Assembly (NCBI GenBank): GCA_020809705.1
Contig: CP085830.1
Span: forward strand, 4,154,001-4,218,000
Length of the DNA stretch: 64,000 nucleotides
Origin: Calonectria ilicicola
Taxonomy: Eukaryota > Ascomycota > Sordariomycetes > Hypocreales > Nectriaceae
Direction of reading: 5' to 3'
In this document: piece after piece, positions 13,350-25,467 of the stretch
Numbering within the stretch: the first letter of the stretch is position 1
Layout: each line of letters starts with the position of its first letter
The notes under the pieces: generated by a model
Seen by the model: only the letters and a program-made list of their open reading frames with translations
Database searches by the model: none
What the model was told of the DNA's origin: nothing
Translations under genes and position numbers: made by a program

Positions 13350-15005
13350 TTAGCCCATGATCATGCCCTTCATTCCAGCCATATCACCCTCCTTGGCGGC
13401 AATTTCGAAGTAACCGTAGATGATGCTGCAATTGGTTAGCAATGTAAACTTGGGACAGTGACAGATTGTGTGACAACTTACGTGACAGCGAGAAGAGTAC
13501 CGGTACCAGAGCCGAGGGCGCCAAGAAGGTCGCTGGTGACGGAGAGAGCACCAATGCAGGCACCACCGAAAGCGGCAGCAGTAGGGATAATGCGCTTGAG
13601 CTCCTTGTACATGCTCTGGTCACGGTGACCGGCCATGACAAGACCCTGGTCCTTGAGCTGCTTAGCAACATCACGGGGGCTGGAGCCGGAGACCTCAATC
13701 CAGGTCTTGGAGAAGAGAGCGCAGGCACCGAGCATGTAAGCGACGTAGGCGGCCATGTGGATGGGGTCGAGGAGAGCCTCCTTGATGTTCAGAGGAGGGG
13801 ACATGTAGTAAACAAGACCGGAAACGGCGTGGAGCTGCGAGGAACCGTCCTTGGCCTCCCAGACACCGAAGAGACGGACAAGGAGGTTCTCAGAGAAGCG
13901 GGAGTAGAGCATCTGAGAGATGAGGAAAATGTTGGAAGAGAGAGCGGACTGCAGCATAATGGGCATGTTGGAAGTGTAGAAGAGACGGACGGGGTAGGAA
14001 CCGCGAGCACCACGTTGTCGGGAAGACTTGACGGGGATCTCGACGCGGAAACCCTGGAGGTAGATAACGGCGGCGAAGACGGCAATGGTGGCCAGAAGGT
14101 TCATGATGTTGGGGAGGTTCTGGCGGTAGAAGGCCTCCTGGAGAGCACGCTGCTTGTTGGGCCAGGTCATGAGGAGGTGGAAGAGAGCGATAACGGCACC
14201 CTCAAACTCGGGGCCACGACCAGTGTTGATAGTAGTGGGGGAGAAAGCCTTCCACATGATGGACTCGCAGATGTTGGTGGCAATGAACAGGGAGATACCG
14301 CTGCCAAGACCGTAGCCCTTCTGGAGGAGCTCATCGAGGAGAATGACAATCATACCAGCAACAACCAGCTGGAGGATCAGAAGGAAGACAATGCCAGCAC
14401 CAAGGTCGGAAGGAGGGCCGTAGAGACCGCTGAAAACGTAGACAGTGGCGGTACCGGCGGAAAGGATGAAGGCAAGAAGCTTCTGGGCGGTCTGGTACAG
14501 CTCGCGGTCGGACTTGAGGTCAAGGTTGACGTCGATCATGTGGGTGCCAGCGAGGAGCTGGAAAACCATGCCAGAGGAGATGATGGGGGTGATACCCAGC
14601 TCCATTAGGGTACCACGGTTACTCGCAATGACCATTCGCAGCCAGTATAGAGGATCAGAGTTGTCGGACGAGACAATGCCGTAAAGGGGCATCTGGCTCA
14701 TGACCAGGAAGATGAGCAGGGTCAGGGCCGTCCACATCAGCTTCTGGTTGAAGGGAATCTTGGTCTCCGGCTGCTGAACCTCAGGGAGGAACGGCACGAA
14801 AGGTTTGACCAGGTCGAGGAATCGGACTGCGCATCGTCTCACACGTTAGCCTGCTGTCGCCCAGCGCGTAGGGATGAGGTGGCATCAATTGCGCCCGTGG
14901 TGTCGCGTGTCGTGATGGCGCAAATTGGCCAGCTTGCAAGCTCATACGAGCTCCGACAGCTCGGCGCATCGAGGAACGCAATGGGGGCAACTTACGGGAA
15001 CTCAT
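13350..15005 (-). CDS. SEC61: Protein translocon Sec61 alpha subunit
   Basis: This encodes the channel-forming subunit of the ER translocon, a polytopic ER membrane protein that passes nascent secretory proteins into the lumen. Three exons: 14996-15005, 13482-14826 and 13350-13425, all with GT-AG introns, give 476 residues, the usual length. The main frame alone would begin [12 protein letters not shown] 10-nt first exon instead joins in frame to give [20 protein letters not shown], the conserved N terminus, so I chose the start at 15005. Hallmarks include the plug-region segment with [31 protein letters not shown] in the middle, and the C-terminal [20 protein letters not shown] supplied by the last exon. 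The sequence looks Sordariomycete-like from memory. The gene is divergent from the MOD5-type gene, with about 1.2 kb between starts. Confidence 0.97.
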
Positions 15006-16184
15006 GATGGCGGTGGGAGGGGAAGAAAAGAAGAATTGGACTTTTTCATCCAAGGACGAAAGAAAGAAAAGAGAGGAGGAAGCCTAGCTTGCAGAGCTCC
15101 GGCGTGAGTGCGAAGAGATCGATGATAAAAGAAGGGGCGACGACTGGGGAACATCTGTCCCTTCAGGCCAGGTACGGTAATCTGGCAACAAATACGTGGG
15201 CACGTGATCTGGTAGGGGCAATCGCGACCTCCATGTGGCCTTAAGCCCCTGTCCTCCCCCTGCCTCGAGCCCACAGGGCGGCCAGTAGCCGCTTTTGGTT
15301 GTCGCAATTTTAATTTATCCGGCCGTCAGCCATGGTCTTCCACCTTCTAGAACCAGGACACTCTTGCGGAGACAACCGTGGCCATTAAAGTAGTTTCATT
15401 TTTAGTACCAACACCACGTTGAAATTTTTGGATGTATTGGCTTTGGTTCAGATGTGCATTTGGCATTCGGAATTGATGAGAAATGGATGGTTCTGTTTTG
15501 TGATCTCTCTTTCACGGAATGGTGAAAAGAATTGTGACTGTATCTATCCCCTCACAAACCATGAATAAAGTACAATCTAAGGTATCTCGGATGTCTAAGA
15601 ATTTGCCAGCTCAATGCACTAATTCTTGCGGCTGAAAGCCGTCTGGCTTACCAGCCGAGATTGCAGGACATTTTTACCAAAGATATTGTGCCACTACCAC
15701 TGACAGTGTTGGAAGTGCCCCATAATATATCTGGCCTCAGATTCTATGGGGTACCATGATTTAGTTCTGGAGTCGGTCACTACGCCGAGGGGTGCAAGGT
15801 TTGTCTCCAACATCCCTGTATTGATTCAAACTTCACTTGTCACATCACGCTACTGTGCCTCAATTCTAGTTTGAGAATAGTTTAGGAACAAAACAGTGCA
15901 TTGTAACCGTTGATGCTGTGTCATATGGTTAATGGTTATGCTTTTTTTTTTTTTTTTTTTTTTTTGCTGTTTGAGATGGAGTGCTAGTTCCAGTCACAAC
16001 CAAGGACACGTGACCACATTGGGTGAGGGATCTAAAATCTTGGGCTCTCATGATCCATCTTTTTTTTAGGCGTTCCGAAACAGAAAAAAAAGCATGTACA
16101 GCATAGTGCTGTTGCGCTGTTGGTAGCCCCCAAAACTTCATGTTTGGTCGCCTGAGACCGTTTCTCGGGCGCAGTGTTTCGACA
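15006..16184. promoter_or_regulatory. Divergent promoter region SEC61 / MOD5
   Basis: This 1.2 kb region separates two divergent starts. It has CACGTG boxes at 15201-15206 (about 200 bases before the SEC61 start) and at 16007-16012, the latter in GACACGTGACC, 173 bases before the MOD5-type start. There is a 24-T run at 15942-15965. CACGTG is the core bound by bHLH factors such as Cbf1; binding here is inferred only. No gene is seen. Confidence 0.45.
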
Positions 16185-17614
16185 ATGTCTGCTGCTACAA
16201 AAACTCCCACTGAACCCCTCGTGGTTGTGCTTGGCTCCACGGGCACTGGCAAATCCGAGGTATGAATGACAATGTGCCAACCGGATTTCCGATGGGATTC
16301 TAATTATGCGCATAGCTGGCTATAGAGCTCGCGCTAAGACTCAATGGCGAGATTATAAACGCAGATGCGATGCAGCTCTACAATGGGCTGCCGATTATTA
16401 CCAATAAAGTCACTACTGAAGAGCAGCGGGGGATCCCCCACCATCTCCTTGGTCATATTTCGTTGGATAAAACCCCGTGGGATGTCGATGATTTTAAACG
16501 AGAAGCTACTCGTGTGATGGACGAAATACGTAGTCGAGGGCGCCTTCCAATTCTTGTGGGAGGCTCTAATTATTATGTTGACCCTCTTCTATTTAAAGAG
16601 GTGATATTGGACGACCTCGAGATGGACACATCTAAATCGTTTCCTATTCTGCAAGAATCGAGCGAGGTCATGCTCCATGAACTACGAAAAGTCGATCCCG
16701 TGATGGCTGATCGTTGGCATCCCAAGGATCATCGCAAGATTCAAAGGTCCTTGGAGATTTATCTTCGAACTGGCAAGAAAGCCTCTGATCACTACGCCGA
16801 GCAGCAATCGCGCAAAGAGGCGGCCCAGCAGGACCCCGAAAACCAACAACCCTGGAACAACTTATTATTCTGGGTGTATTCAGAACGCGAAGTTTTACGC
16901 ACCCGCCTTGATAACCGAGTTGATAAGATGGTGGATACCGGCTTATTACAAGAGGTTCGAGAACTCTTCGAGTTTAAGCGACAGAAGGCCGATGCTGGCC
17001 AGATTCTAGACATGACCAAGGGAATATGGCAATCAATCGGATATAAGCAATTTGAGCAGTATATGACGGCCGTTGACGAAGGACGCGAGCAGCCTGAGAT
17101 AGATCGTTTAAAGACGGCAGCGCTTGAGGAGATGAAGACTGCGACACGGCGGTATGCTGTTTACCAGACGCGATGGATCAGACTAAAACAGATCCCCCGT
17201 TTGCGTGATGTCGGCCCTGATGCTATGAACAACATGTACCTTTTGGATAGCACAGATGTTTCGCATTACAAAGAGAATGTGGTCGAACCAGCTGTCAAAT
17301 TGGCAACTCAGTTCCTTGCTGGAGAAGCTCGGGTGTTACCTGCGGACTTATCATCCCTCGCTAACGAGGTCCTCACTCAGGTGGGTAACCCACCAGCCAA
17401 GGCTCCGGCGTCCAAGCGCATGTGCGAAATTTGTCACACGGTGTTGATGTCAGAAGAGGCATGGGAAAAACATCTCAAGAGTGCTACGCACCGCAGGGTT
17501 ATACGAAGAAAGAAGAGGACATCACTAGTGCCGGTGGAAAAGGAGGTCGACAAGGATCATGATTCTGGGAGCGAGAAGTCCGACCCAGACATAGGCTCGA
17601 TATTCTTAGAATAA
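16185..17614 (+). CDS. MOD5: tRNA dimethylallyltransferase (isopentenyltransferase)
   Basis: The enzyme transfers a dimethylallyl group from DMAPP to N6 of A37 in tRNAs that read U-starting codons; yeast Mod5 acts in mitochondria, cytosol and nucleus. Exon 1 (16185-16259) encodes MSAATKTPTEPLVVVLGSTG followed by TGKSE, placing the P-loop GSTGTGKS at residues 17-24. Exon 2 (16316-17614) continues LAIELALRLNGEIINADAMQ, with the family's substrate-binding ADAMQLYNGLPIITNK stretch. At the C terminus a C2H2 zinc finger (C395, C398, H411, H417) is followed by RRVIRRKKR, a likely nuclear-localisation or RNA-contact segment typical of eukaryotic members. The total is 457 residues. No in-frame ATG upstream fits better. 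The gene is convergent with the homoaconitase-family gene, 224 bases away. Confidence 0.95.
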
Positions 17615-17838
17615 AGAAAGAATTGAACTAAATGCAAAACTTGTACTATTTTCAGCATTCTCTCTCTCTCCTTTTGACACGTCCGAGTTACATGATGAGC
17701 ATGGAACACATATTCTAAATTGCCTGTTGTTTTTTGTGATGCCAGCCTCTGTTTCTAAGACGACAATACTAAAAACACGCAGAGAACACATCTAATGAAA
17801 AAGAACACGATGGGCCGATTGTAACTACATCTTCACTC

Positions 17839-20800
17839 TCAGACGCCAATCTCAGACTTGACCCACTTCTCAAGAACGCCACGGGCAATAATCTCTTGCA
17901 CGTTAGGAGGAAGAGCGCCGACCTTCTGTTCCCAAGAGGAGCCGTCCTTCTCAGTAACAATGACCTTGGAACGCCGGACGTCCCAGAGGAGCTTCCAGCC
18001 AGTGCGGCGGGTGAGGACCTTTTCAGCGTCGTCCTTGAAAGCATCACGGAGGCTCTGGATGAGGCGAGGTACTTCAAGACCCATGAGAGCATTGTTGATA
18101 CTGTTGCGACTGAAGATGTTGCCGAAGCTGCCGGCAACAACTAAGGGAATTTCCTTGGCTAGGATGGCAGTGGCCGCCTAGGTTTTTGTTAGTTTAGTTT
18201 GATGCAACATGACTTTTCCAACACTGACCTGCTCACGAGAACTTCCACATCCAAAATTGAATCTAGTAACAAGAATGTCGCCAGCCTTGGCGGTTGTGCG
18301 GAACTCTGTGTCATAGTTCTCCATGCATACCTCGGCCATCTTTTCCTTGGTGAGGTCATCCTGGTAAGTGTATTTGCCTATGTTACCATTAGTAAATTTG
18401 CGTCTCTGGATAAAAAGAGAAGAGATTTCCGCCAACCTGGGTAGATTCCGTCGGTATTGATATTATCACCATCACAGAAGATAATCTCGCCTTCAATCTT
18501 CTCAGGGAAGCCAGGGAGAATTTCGGTCAAGGTTTCTTCCTCAGCGGCGGTGGAGCCAGATGACTGCTCACTACTAGCGGCTTCGGTGCCTTCGGCAGCA
18601 GCAATCATGCTCTCGGCCTCGGTAATGATCTTGTCCAGGGCATCTTCAATAGAAAGAGCCTTGTCGGCGACGTAGTCGCCGCTTCCCTCGCCAATAATGA
18701 CTTTCTCAACACCTTCGGGTTTCTGGTACCAACCAGGACCCGCAATTTTCCCCTTTAGGGCACTAGCAGCAACAATTTCAGGACTAGCGAGGTAAGCCTT
18801 GGCAGCCTAAACACTTGTCAACAACAAATCTTCTATATTCTTGAACATCACTAACCGTTGAGCCCATTCTTCCCTTATAGTTACGATTTGAGGCTGAAAT
18901 TCCCACTTCACCTGGCTCGAGCAGACCCTATAATATCCTCATTAGTTGGTGGAATAGCAGAGATGTAAAAAAGTATTAGTCCTACCGTGCCTAGACCGAT
19001 GCAAGGTCCACAACCACTGGGGAGGATCTCAGCACCAGCATCCTTGAGTACCTGCCAGTCACCTGCCTCCTCCGCAATCTCTTGCTCGGGAATGGAAGCC
19101 GCCGCAAGGTAGAATTTGACTCCCGGGGCGATCTTGGCAGGCTTGCCATCCTTTGAAGCCTCCCGGAAAACGCGAGCGGCAGCTCCAATATCTGAAGCTC
19201 GTGCATTGGTGCAAGATACAAGATAGGCCTTGTTAACAGGAATATCCTGGGCCTCAAGGTCCTTTAGAGGAGTAGCAACTTTGACGCTGTTGGGTCCCGA
19301 TACGAATGGGGACAGGGTAGAAATGTTCAAATATAGCTCCTTGGCGTATGTAGCGCCGGGATCGGCAACCAGAGGGTTTTGTTCAAGCTCGTCGATCCGC
19401 TTGTGGTTGAGGCGCTCCTTGGAGGGACTATTCGCCATGGCCGCGGTAGTTGCCTTGGACCAATACCACGATATTAACATGGGGTCAACGGGGAATATTC
19501 CGCCTGATAATGATGTCAGTTAAACAGCAGATGTCAAGAAAGGAAAGGAGGATATTAACCTAGAGCTCCCCATTCAGTTGTCATATTGGCGATTGTGAGT
19601 CGATCGTCTCGAATAGTGTTAGCTACTTGCTTCTTGTTGTAAGATTATCTAGCATTTACCTATGGGAAGGCTGCTCAAACTTCGGGTCTATTAGCATAGA
19701 AATAATACTCATATGTAGAAAACTCACGTTTCAGGCGAAGCTTGAAACTCAACGACATGGTTTAGGACTTCATCAGATGAGAAGAGACCACATAGAGCCC
19801 TATAATTGATTAGTTATCGTGAGGGACAACTTACTACCAACGACTGAAGTGGAACATTTCCCACAAGCAGTTACTTACACGATAATATCCTGCCTGTGTT
19901 AGAAAATTTGTATTTGTTTCGCAAGCTTATTTGGACAAACCTTTCCTGTAACACCTGGAGGGAGGAGGCCAGTTAGAGTTACCTGGAACTTATATCAGCA
20001 TCATATTAAAGGCGAGACATAGTTTTCTCACTTTTGCTACGGGCGGAACCTGCCACCATGTTCGTTCGGTAATCCAGATACTGGCCGCTGAATTAAGTTA
20101 GCTGTGAGCTCACTGATTCGTTACGGATAGAAAGTCTGCACCATCTGAGCGTACCACGGGGGTTCCGAGTGCAGAAACACCACCGTAGACATTCGAGTGG
20201 GAATCACTGGCCACGACTAGCGTTCCGGGAAAAGCGTAACCCTCTTCTAGGATAATTTGATGTCCGATTCCTGGGTAATGTTAGTTTAGTCAATCTATTA
20301 TAACTGTCACAAAGTTAAAGGGACGTTCCTCGGCCAGCAGGGTAAAAGTCGACTCCATGCTTATCAGCAAACTCTTCGGCGGTACTTCTTTAGATTCGCT
20401 TCGCTCTTGTTTTGTACGTCATGGTCTCCGGTCCAAGTTAGTTTGATGAGTAACGAGCGGGTGGAGCCCCAGGCGTGGGTGCATCGGTCCCGATTGCCGG
20501 TTCTGGATGCTTACCAAGTGTATAAACCACCTGATGACAATGTTAGTACACTGAGATGAGAGAATGGTGGTTATTGAAGCTGCAATCCACCTGGGACCGT
20601 GTAACAACTCACCTGTCGATTGTTTGCAATGTTGGAGGCACCGATTTGCTGAAATTTGGAAATAACAGGCGCAGTGTTATCGTGGGCTTCAAGGTTAGTA
20701 TCGATTGGGAGTTAGATATGTCAAAGACTTACTCATGCAATGATGAGGCTTGAGGCCGATGTAGTCTCCTGATTTCACTGTTCCGGGTTGGGCGCCAACA

Positions 20801-21206
20801 GCATACTGGGTGGCATTAGTATTCAATCGTTTGAGGCGGAAGCCTTAAGTAACTAACTCTGTTTGCGATCTTCTCAGTTAAATTTTGAGGGTTAGATGGA
20901 ACAGCAGACTTCTGGGGCGAGAGGAGTTCGGCAGCGTTCGGGGTGTTCTCAAGTTGCGAGTGGAAGGCGTGTTGCCGTCGGGGGCTGGTCGAGGTATAGG
21001 CGCGGACCTGAGATACCGCTACGGGAAGTGACCGAGAACGGGCAATGAAGCTCTGTGATTGTAGCCGCGTAGCAGCCACGGCATTGAGAGCGATGGCTCT
21101 CCGCTAAAGACATATCTTGTGAGTCGGGTTCTTGGCGGATGGATGAGGGCACGGGCAAGCACGTGCTGAAGGAATTGCTCGTGGAAGAACATACAAGTGC
21201 AGTCAT
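17839..21206 (-). CDS. Homoaconitase-family gene, 18 exons, one exon broken
   Basis: Homoaconitase (LYS4/LysF) acts in mitochondria in the alpha-aminoadipate lysine pathway. Exons, 5' to 3': 21195-21206, 20858-21103, 20733-20805, 20613-20686, 20515-20530, 20329-20425, 20142-20270, 20032-20087, 19941-19982, 19879-19889, 19728-19799, 19660-19670, 19560-19607, 18986-19503, 18856-18927, 18437-18806, 18229-18377, 17839-18177. The 12-nt first exon (MTAL) leads into a mitochondrial-type presequence, then [13 protein letters not shown]. The [4Fe-4S] cysteines are in LVSCTN and SGCGPC; the swivel domain has [11 protein letters not shown] and [11 protein letters not shown]. Phases agree at every junction except exon 20329-20425, which shifts frame at KKYR and lacks a GT donor. 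Without those lesions the model would be about 778 codons, normal for the family. The N-terminal third is divergent ([11 protein letters not shown]), so this may be a paralogue rather than the lysine enzyme. It is either a young pseudogene or contains a sequence error. Confidence 0.8.
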
Positions 21207-24200
21207 GATTGGCAGTTATCTATATAAAATGGCCTAGATCATGCTAGGGGATCAATTCGACTCAGCAGGGCGAGTTCACGGGAGGTAACGAAGATGGACT
21301 TTTATGTCGTGGACTGCTTCAATTGTAAGTGCCGGCCTCGGATATGGGTCATGCAAAATTCTTTGTGGGGAGGAAGGGAACTCATAATGAGCGACATATG
21401 ATTGGCCGTGTAGTGTGGATCGTGTGGGGTTGTGCTTTGCCGTGCCGTCAAGGTCCGGCGGGACGGACGAGGCACATGTAGACTGTAAATAAAGGCACTG
21501 CACTCATGTCAATTCAGATAGGGACTAAACTAAGCCATTGAATTAATCAAAATCTATATATGTGCTGGTATATTTCCAACGATTTCCGGCCTTGATAGTA
21601 TTTGTTAAAGAAAAAAAATGAAGTTGGTGGGGTTGATCACAGCTTCTGAGCCGTGCTGCATCTACCTCCTCTGCCGTGTCGCTTATGTAGTTTCTGTGCC
21701 GTGTCTTGGGCGCTGACTTGTCGTTCCATATTTATCGGCATGTCTGCGAATAGCACCCTGTAACCATGGGGGCGGCTCGGTTCCGTTTTGCCGGTTGGGT
21801 AGTAACCTGGCGGGATTAACGTGCAACGATTGCTACTTTTACGATCGCATATTGCTCATCGAGGAATCCACACTGGGATACTTATTTATGGACCTGTTAA
21901 GTGTTCCACAACAGTTAAGACCATGTCCAGTTTCCTGTCGGGGAATTCATTCTTACAAGGGTTGCCTTACGGCCGGGTCAGCCTTGGCGGACGAAATTTC
22001 CACTATGTGATTTTTTTTCTCTTTTTATTCGTAAGTACTGCCAATAAACTGGCCCCATTTTTGAGTCTCGGTTTCGGGTTCTTGAACAGTTATCAGCGGC
22101 CAGAATGACTGAGGCCGATTACTTTGGATATTTGTATAGTGTACCTGGTCTGTATACAATACGATTTGGTGGATTAATGTGGCTTGGATCGAAGCTATAT
22201 ACGTGTCCATACCGGTAATTTCTTGTAAGTATTTCACAAAGCCCAGCGGTGTGTCATTCGACACATATAAATGTCTACTCTTTTTGGGCTAGCTCGCTCC
22301 AGTGTACCCTTTATGTTGGAACTTATCAAAAGCGCATATTGAACAGCGAACATCCTGGAACTTTCCAGAAGTTTCGACAGGTTGAGTTCATGCATGAATA
22401 GAGTGGATTGTGTTGGCAAACCTCACATCAGTGAATGACTAAGCCTACGTTTGGGGTAGCCCCTTGGTGAAACAGCATGGGAGAACACGGAGCAAAAAAA
22501 TATACCGGAAACACTAGCGATTGAGTTAATGCAAGGGATCGAGGCTGGTAGAGGGACTACCCGAAAACATGGAAGCCTGCCGAAGGCGGTAGTCGGATTC
22601 TATACGTAAACCTCTCCGTTGACAGCACGACTGGTGTGAGTTTACCGTGATGCATATGAGAGACGCTCTCGCATTGGCTCGGACACCTCAGGGCAGCGCT
22701 GTGGTTCGGGGACGGATGGCATTAACAGCCCGGAACGAGGATGATAAAACAACGGGTCCCGAATAAAAGCAGGAAAAGAAAATAAAAGAGGGGGGCTATT
22801 GTGGTTTCAATCAATGCTGCTGGATTCTGTTTGGATAAAGAAAAATAGGTACAGCTGAATACATCCCTGTTCAGAATCGTACCGAATCCAGCAGCGATTG
22901 CCAACTCATGATATGGCGAGGTTGTATGATACGTGCACTTGTCTATAAGAGGATTGAAGGGCCGTGGAGTTGGAGAAGGTACCTTTTTTCTTTTCTTGTC
23001 TTCTGATAGCGTTAGCTAAACTCTACGAATACCGAAGAGAACAGGCCAACGCAGCATGACAAATGTCGTCTGATGTCATCTCAAACTGCCTACGCCATTT
23101 TTAGCGCCTCGATCTGATCTGATCCCATTTTTCACTCTAAACGGCAATCTTATTATTGCGCACGAATATTTCACACTTTTTTCAATTTTTATCCCTCAAG
23201 TCGGTTGACCCGAGCCAAGAAGCTACCGTTTAATTAATCGCTCTCAGCCTTGCGCAAATCTCAGTAATCTCGTATAGACGGCAGAGTTTTGACTCATCGT
23301 GAGCCATCGTTTTCTGGTTAGTTCACGGCACTTTTTTTTTTTTTTTTTTTCTTTCTCGCTCGCTTGGCCAAGAAAATTCAACGGGCGCCAACCGGAACTG
23401 TAAACGACCGGAAGCGTAATCGATTCCCGTCCCGCCTGTGCACGTGCACGGACGGCATTGGCGATTGTTGCCCGACCCGTCTTCGTCTTCGCAGGCGACC
23501 GAAGTAGTGGCCATCCGCCAGTGTATCACATTACTTACATTCCCCAGCTTCTCTAGCCAGGAGCTTTGTGGGCTTAGACCGGGAGAAAGTGGGTTTTAGT
23601 GCCTTTGAGGCTTGAGTCTTGGCTGTCTGACTCTGGTGTGTAACTGGACTGACACCTGCTCAATCAGCCACACGCGATATTACACAAACGACAAGCTCAG
23701 CTGATATCAATAATCAACCTGCTGCAGTGCATCCCCTCGAGCGCGATTCCGCCGAACCGGCGGACGAAACTCAATAGTCGACCATTTGTCAAATTTTTTC
23801 CTTTGGCGGCGTTTTAGCAGTGAAACTCCGCTACTCTGCGTGCACTTTCTCCGCTGGATTAATAACGGCGACGCCGCTCTGCACACCAGCAGGTGGTCGC
23901 TTCTCTTTAACTTCAGCCTTTGCCAGATCCATCAGTCGCTGCACAATCACTTGATTAACACGATCGGTGTCATTTGCCGTCAATTGAGGCTTGTCATTGA
24001 CGCTTATTTGCACCCCCAAGCCTATCCGAGGTCTCAGACCTCCCGCTTTCTATTTTTTTCCCCTTCTCCATCTCCATCTACAATCTAAAACCTCTGCGGT
24101 ACTCCACCCGCCGCCACGACCATCCCATCTCTCGGCGTCACTGCTGGTGGTAGTGGAAGCTTCGGCGACTCCTGCACCCGCCTGGACAGGGGTCAAGCAT

Positions 24201-25467
24201 CAATCATCGACGCCATCGCACATCTGCATCGGTACGGACTTAATGGGGACAAGGGTCTGCTAGAACCTTCTTTGTGTGCTGTCGAGGCAATCAAACTCTT
24301 TCAACCAACCCCGACTGCCTAGGCCCCAATCCCAATTCCCAAACCCCAATCCCGACCCTCTCCTCGAGTTCCGCGGTGTCCACGGTGTCCCCCCGTATCC
24401 CCGGTTTGCCATTCCCATCCTTCTAGCGCTCCGGCCCTACCGCGAGTCTAGCCCCCCTCCCAGGCAGGCAGACCCAAGCAGAGCCAAGCACCCAGGGATA
24501 CGACACCACATACTCACTGCTCGAAATCACTAAGCGGAGCACCGCGGACTTGGCCTTTCCTCTGATCGTCCAGACCCTGGCTCGCCCTCTGACCCTCCTC
24601 GTCGTTCCGACGTGCCACCCTTTTGCAGTGCCTTTCCTGCCCCGTTGAAGCTTCAACTTACTCTTTCACCTCTGCCGCAGCCCATCTGCCTGTCTAGCGG
24701 CTGTTCCCTGCGGTTCCCTGTAGGCGTCATAGCGGGCACCATCATCATTATTATTATCATCATCATCTTCATCATCATCACTCCATTGCCCTCCCCCTCC
24801 TAGTCATCACCGGCAGCTCTCCCGTGACTGCTTTTTATTCCCCCACCTTTCAGTCCCTACAGTACTATACCCCCCTTCCCCCCAACCCCAACCCGACCTG
24901 GGTAGCAGCACAGCCCTGTTTCGCACACATACGACTGCATTGAACCCGAATCCGCGGTACGAAAGCGTCCCGGTCCGCCTGTACTGTCCGGCTGTCCTCT
25001 GTCGCAACCAAGCGTTCCCGACTGGGCTGACTGTTACTCACACCTCACACACGGGCGCACGCGCCTGCCAGACAAAAGTCCGCAGCTCGCCTGGACATTC
25101 AGCCTCCTGATTGATTTCAATTACGACACCTTTCGCCAGGCATCGGCTTTTCCCACGCGCATCTGATTGCGCCAGATTGGCCTCAATCCCTCCCAGCGTC
25201 CATACCCGCGGCCTTCGGACTCGCTTATTTTGCTCATCCGCTCACTCATCAATTGCATCCTCCCTTTTGCCTCAACGCCTTGCGTCTCACTCACTGCCCC
25301 TCCCCCTCATCGCTCCCGCGTATCCTCTCAGCCGCCGCCTTGTGGAGTACTCCATCCCATCCATTGTTTAGGGCGAACTCATCCATTTTTCCTACACGAA
25401 GAAGCAAAGCCACGTCCACTTTGCTGGCATGTGAGGTTGGTCCCTGAGCGCGCCGGACCTCTCGGAC
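21207..25467. other. Long intergenic region and leader of the Zn2Cys6 gene
   Basis: About 4.2 kb lies between two divergent starts. It has a T19 run at 23332-23350, a perfect 12-bp palindrome with a CACGTG core at 23439-23450, an ATC/ATT trinucleotide tract at about 24740-24782, and a long C/T-rich stretch from about 24000 to 25460. The pyrimidine-rich part fits a long 5' leader or promoter of the transcription factor at 25468. A 62-codon minus-strand frame at 23831-24016 has protein-like composition but no ATG or partner exon. I see no gene I can support. Confidence 0.45.
24740..24782. repeat. ATC/ATT trinucleotide microsatellite
   Basis: A run of ATC units mixed with ATT, TTC and similar variants lies in the pyrimidine-rich leader region about 700 bases before the Zn2Cys6 start codon. 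It is not in a supported coding frame. Confidence 0.8.

Noticed and set aside
13466..14608. 380-codon plus-strand frame over SEC61
   Set aside because: It is the antisense shadow of the SEC61 exon; the minus strand encodes an unmistakable Sec61 alpha, and the plus frame is Gly/Glu/Val-rich without any motif.
19660..19727. A second apparent frameshift in the homoaconitase-family gene
   Set aside because: Using the nearer TAG acceptor at 19688 breaks the frame, but the downstream CAG acceptor gives an 11-base exon (19660-19670) that keeps phase, with the branch point CTAAT at the right distance; so this is not a lesion.
20858..21103. Missing start codon of the homoaconitase-family gene
   Set aside because: The presequence exon has no ATG, but a 12-base exon ATGACTGCACTT at 21195-21206 with GTATGT donor and TTTAG acceptor supplies it in frame.
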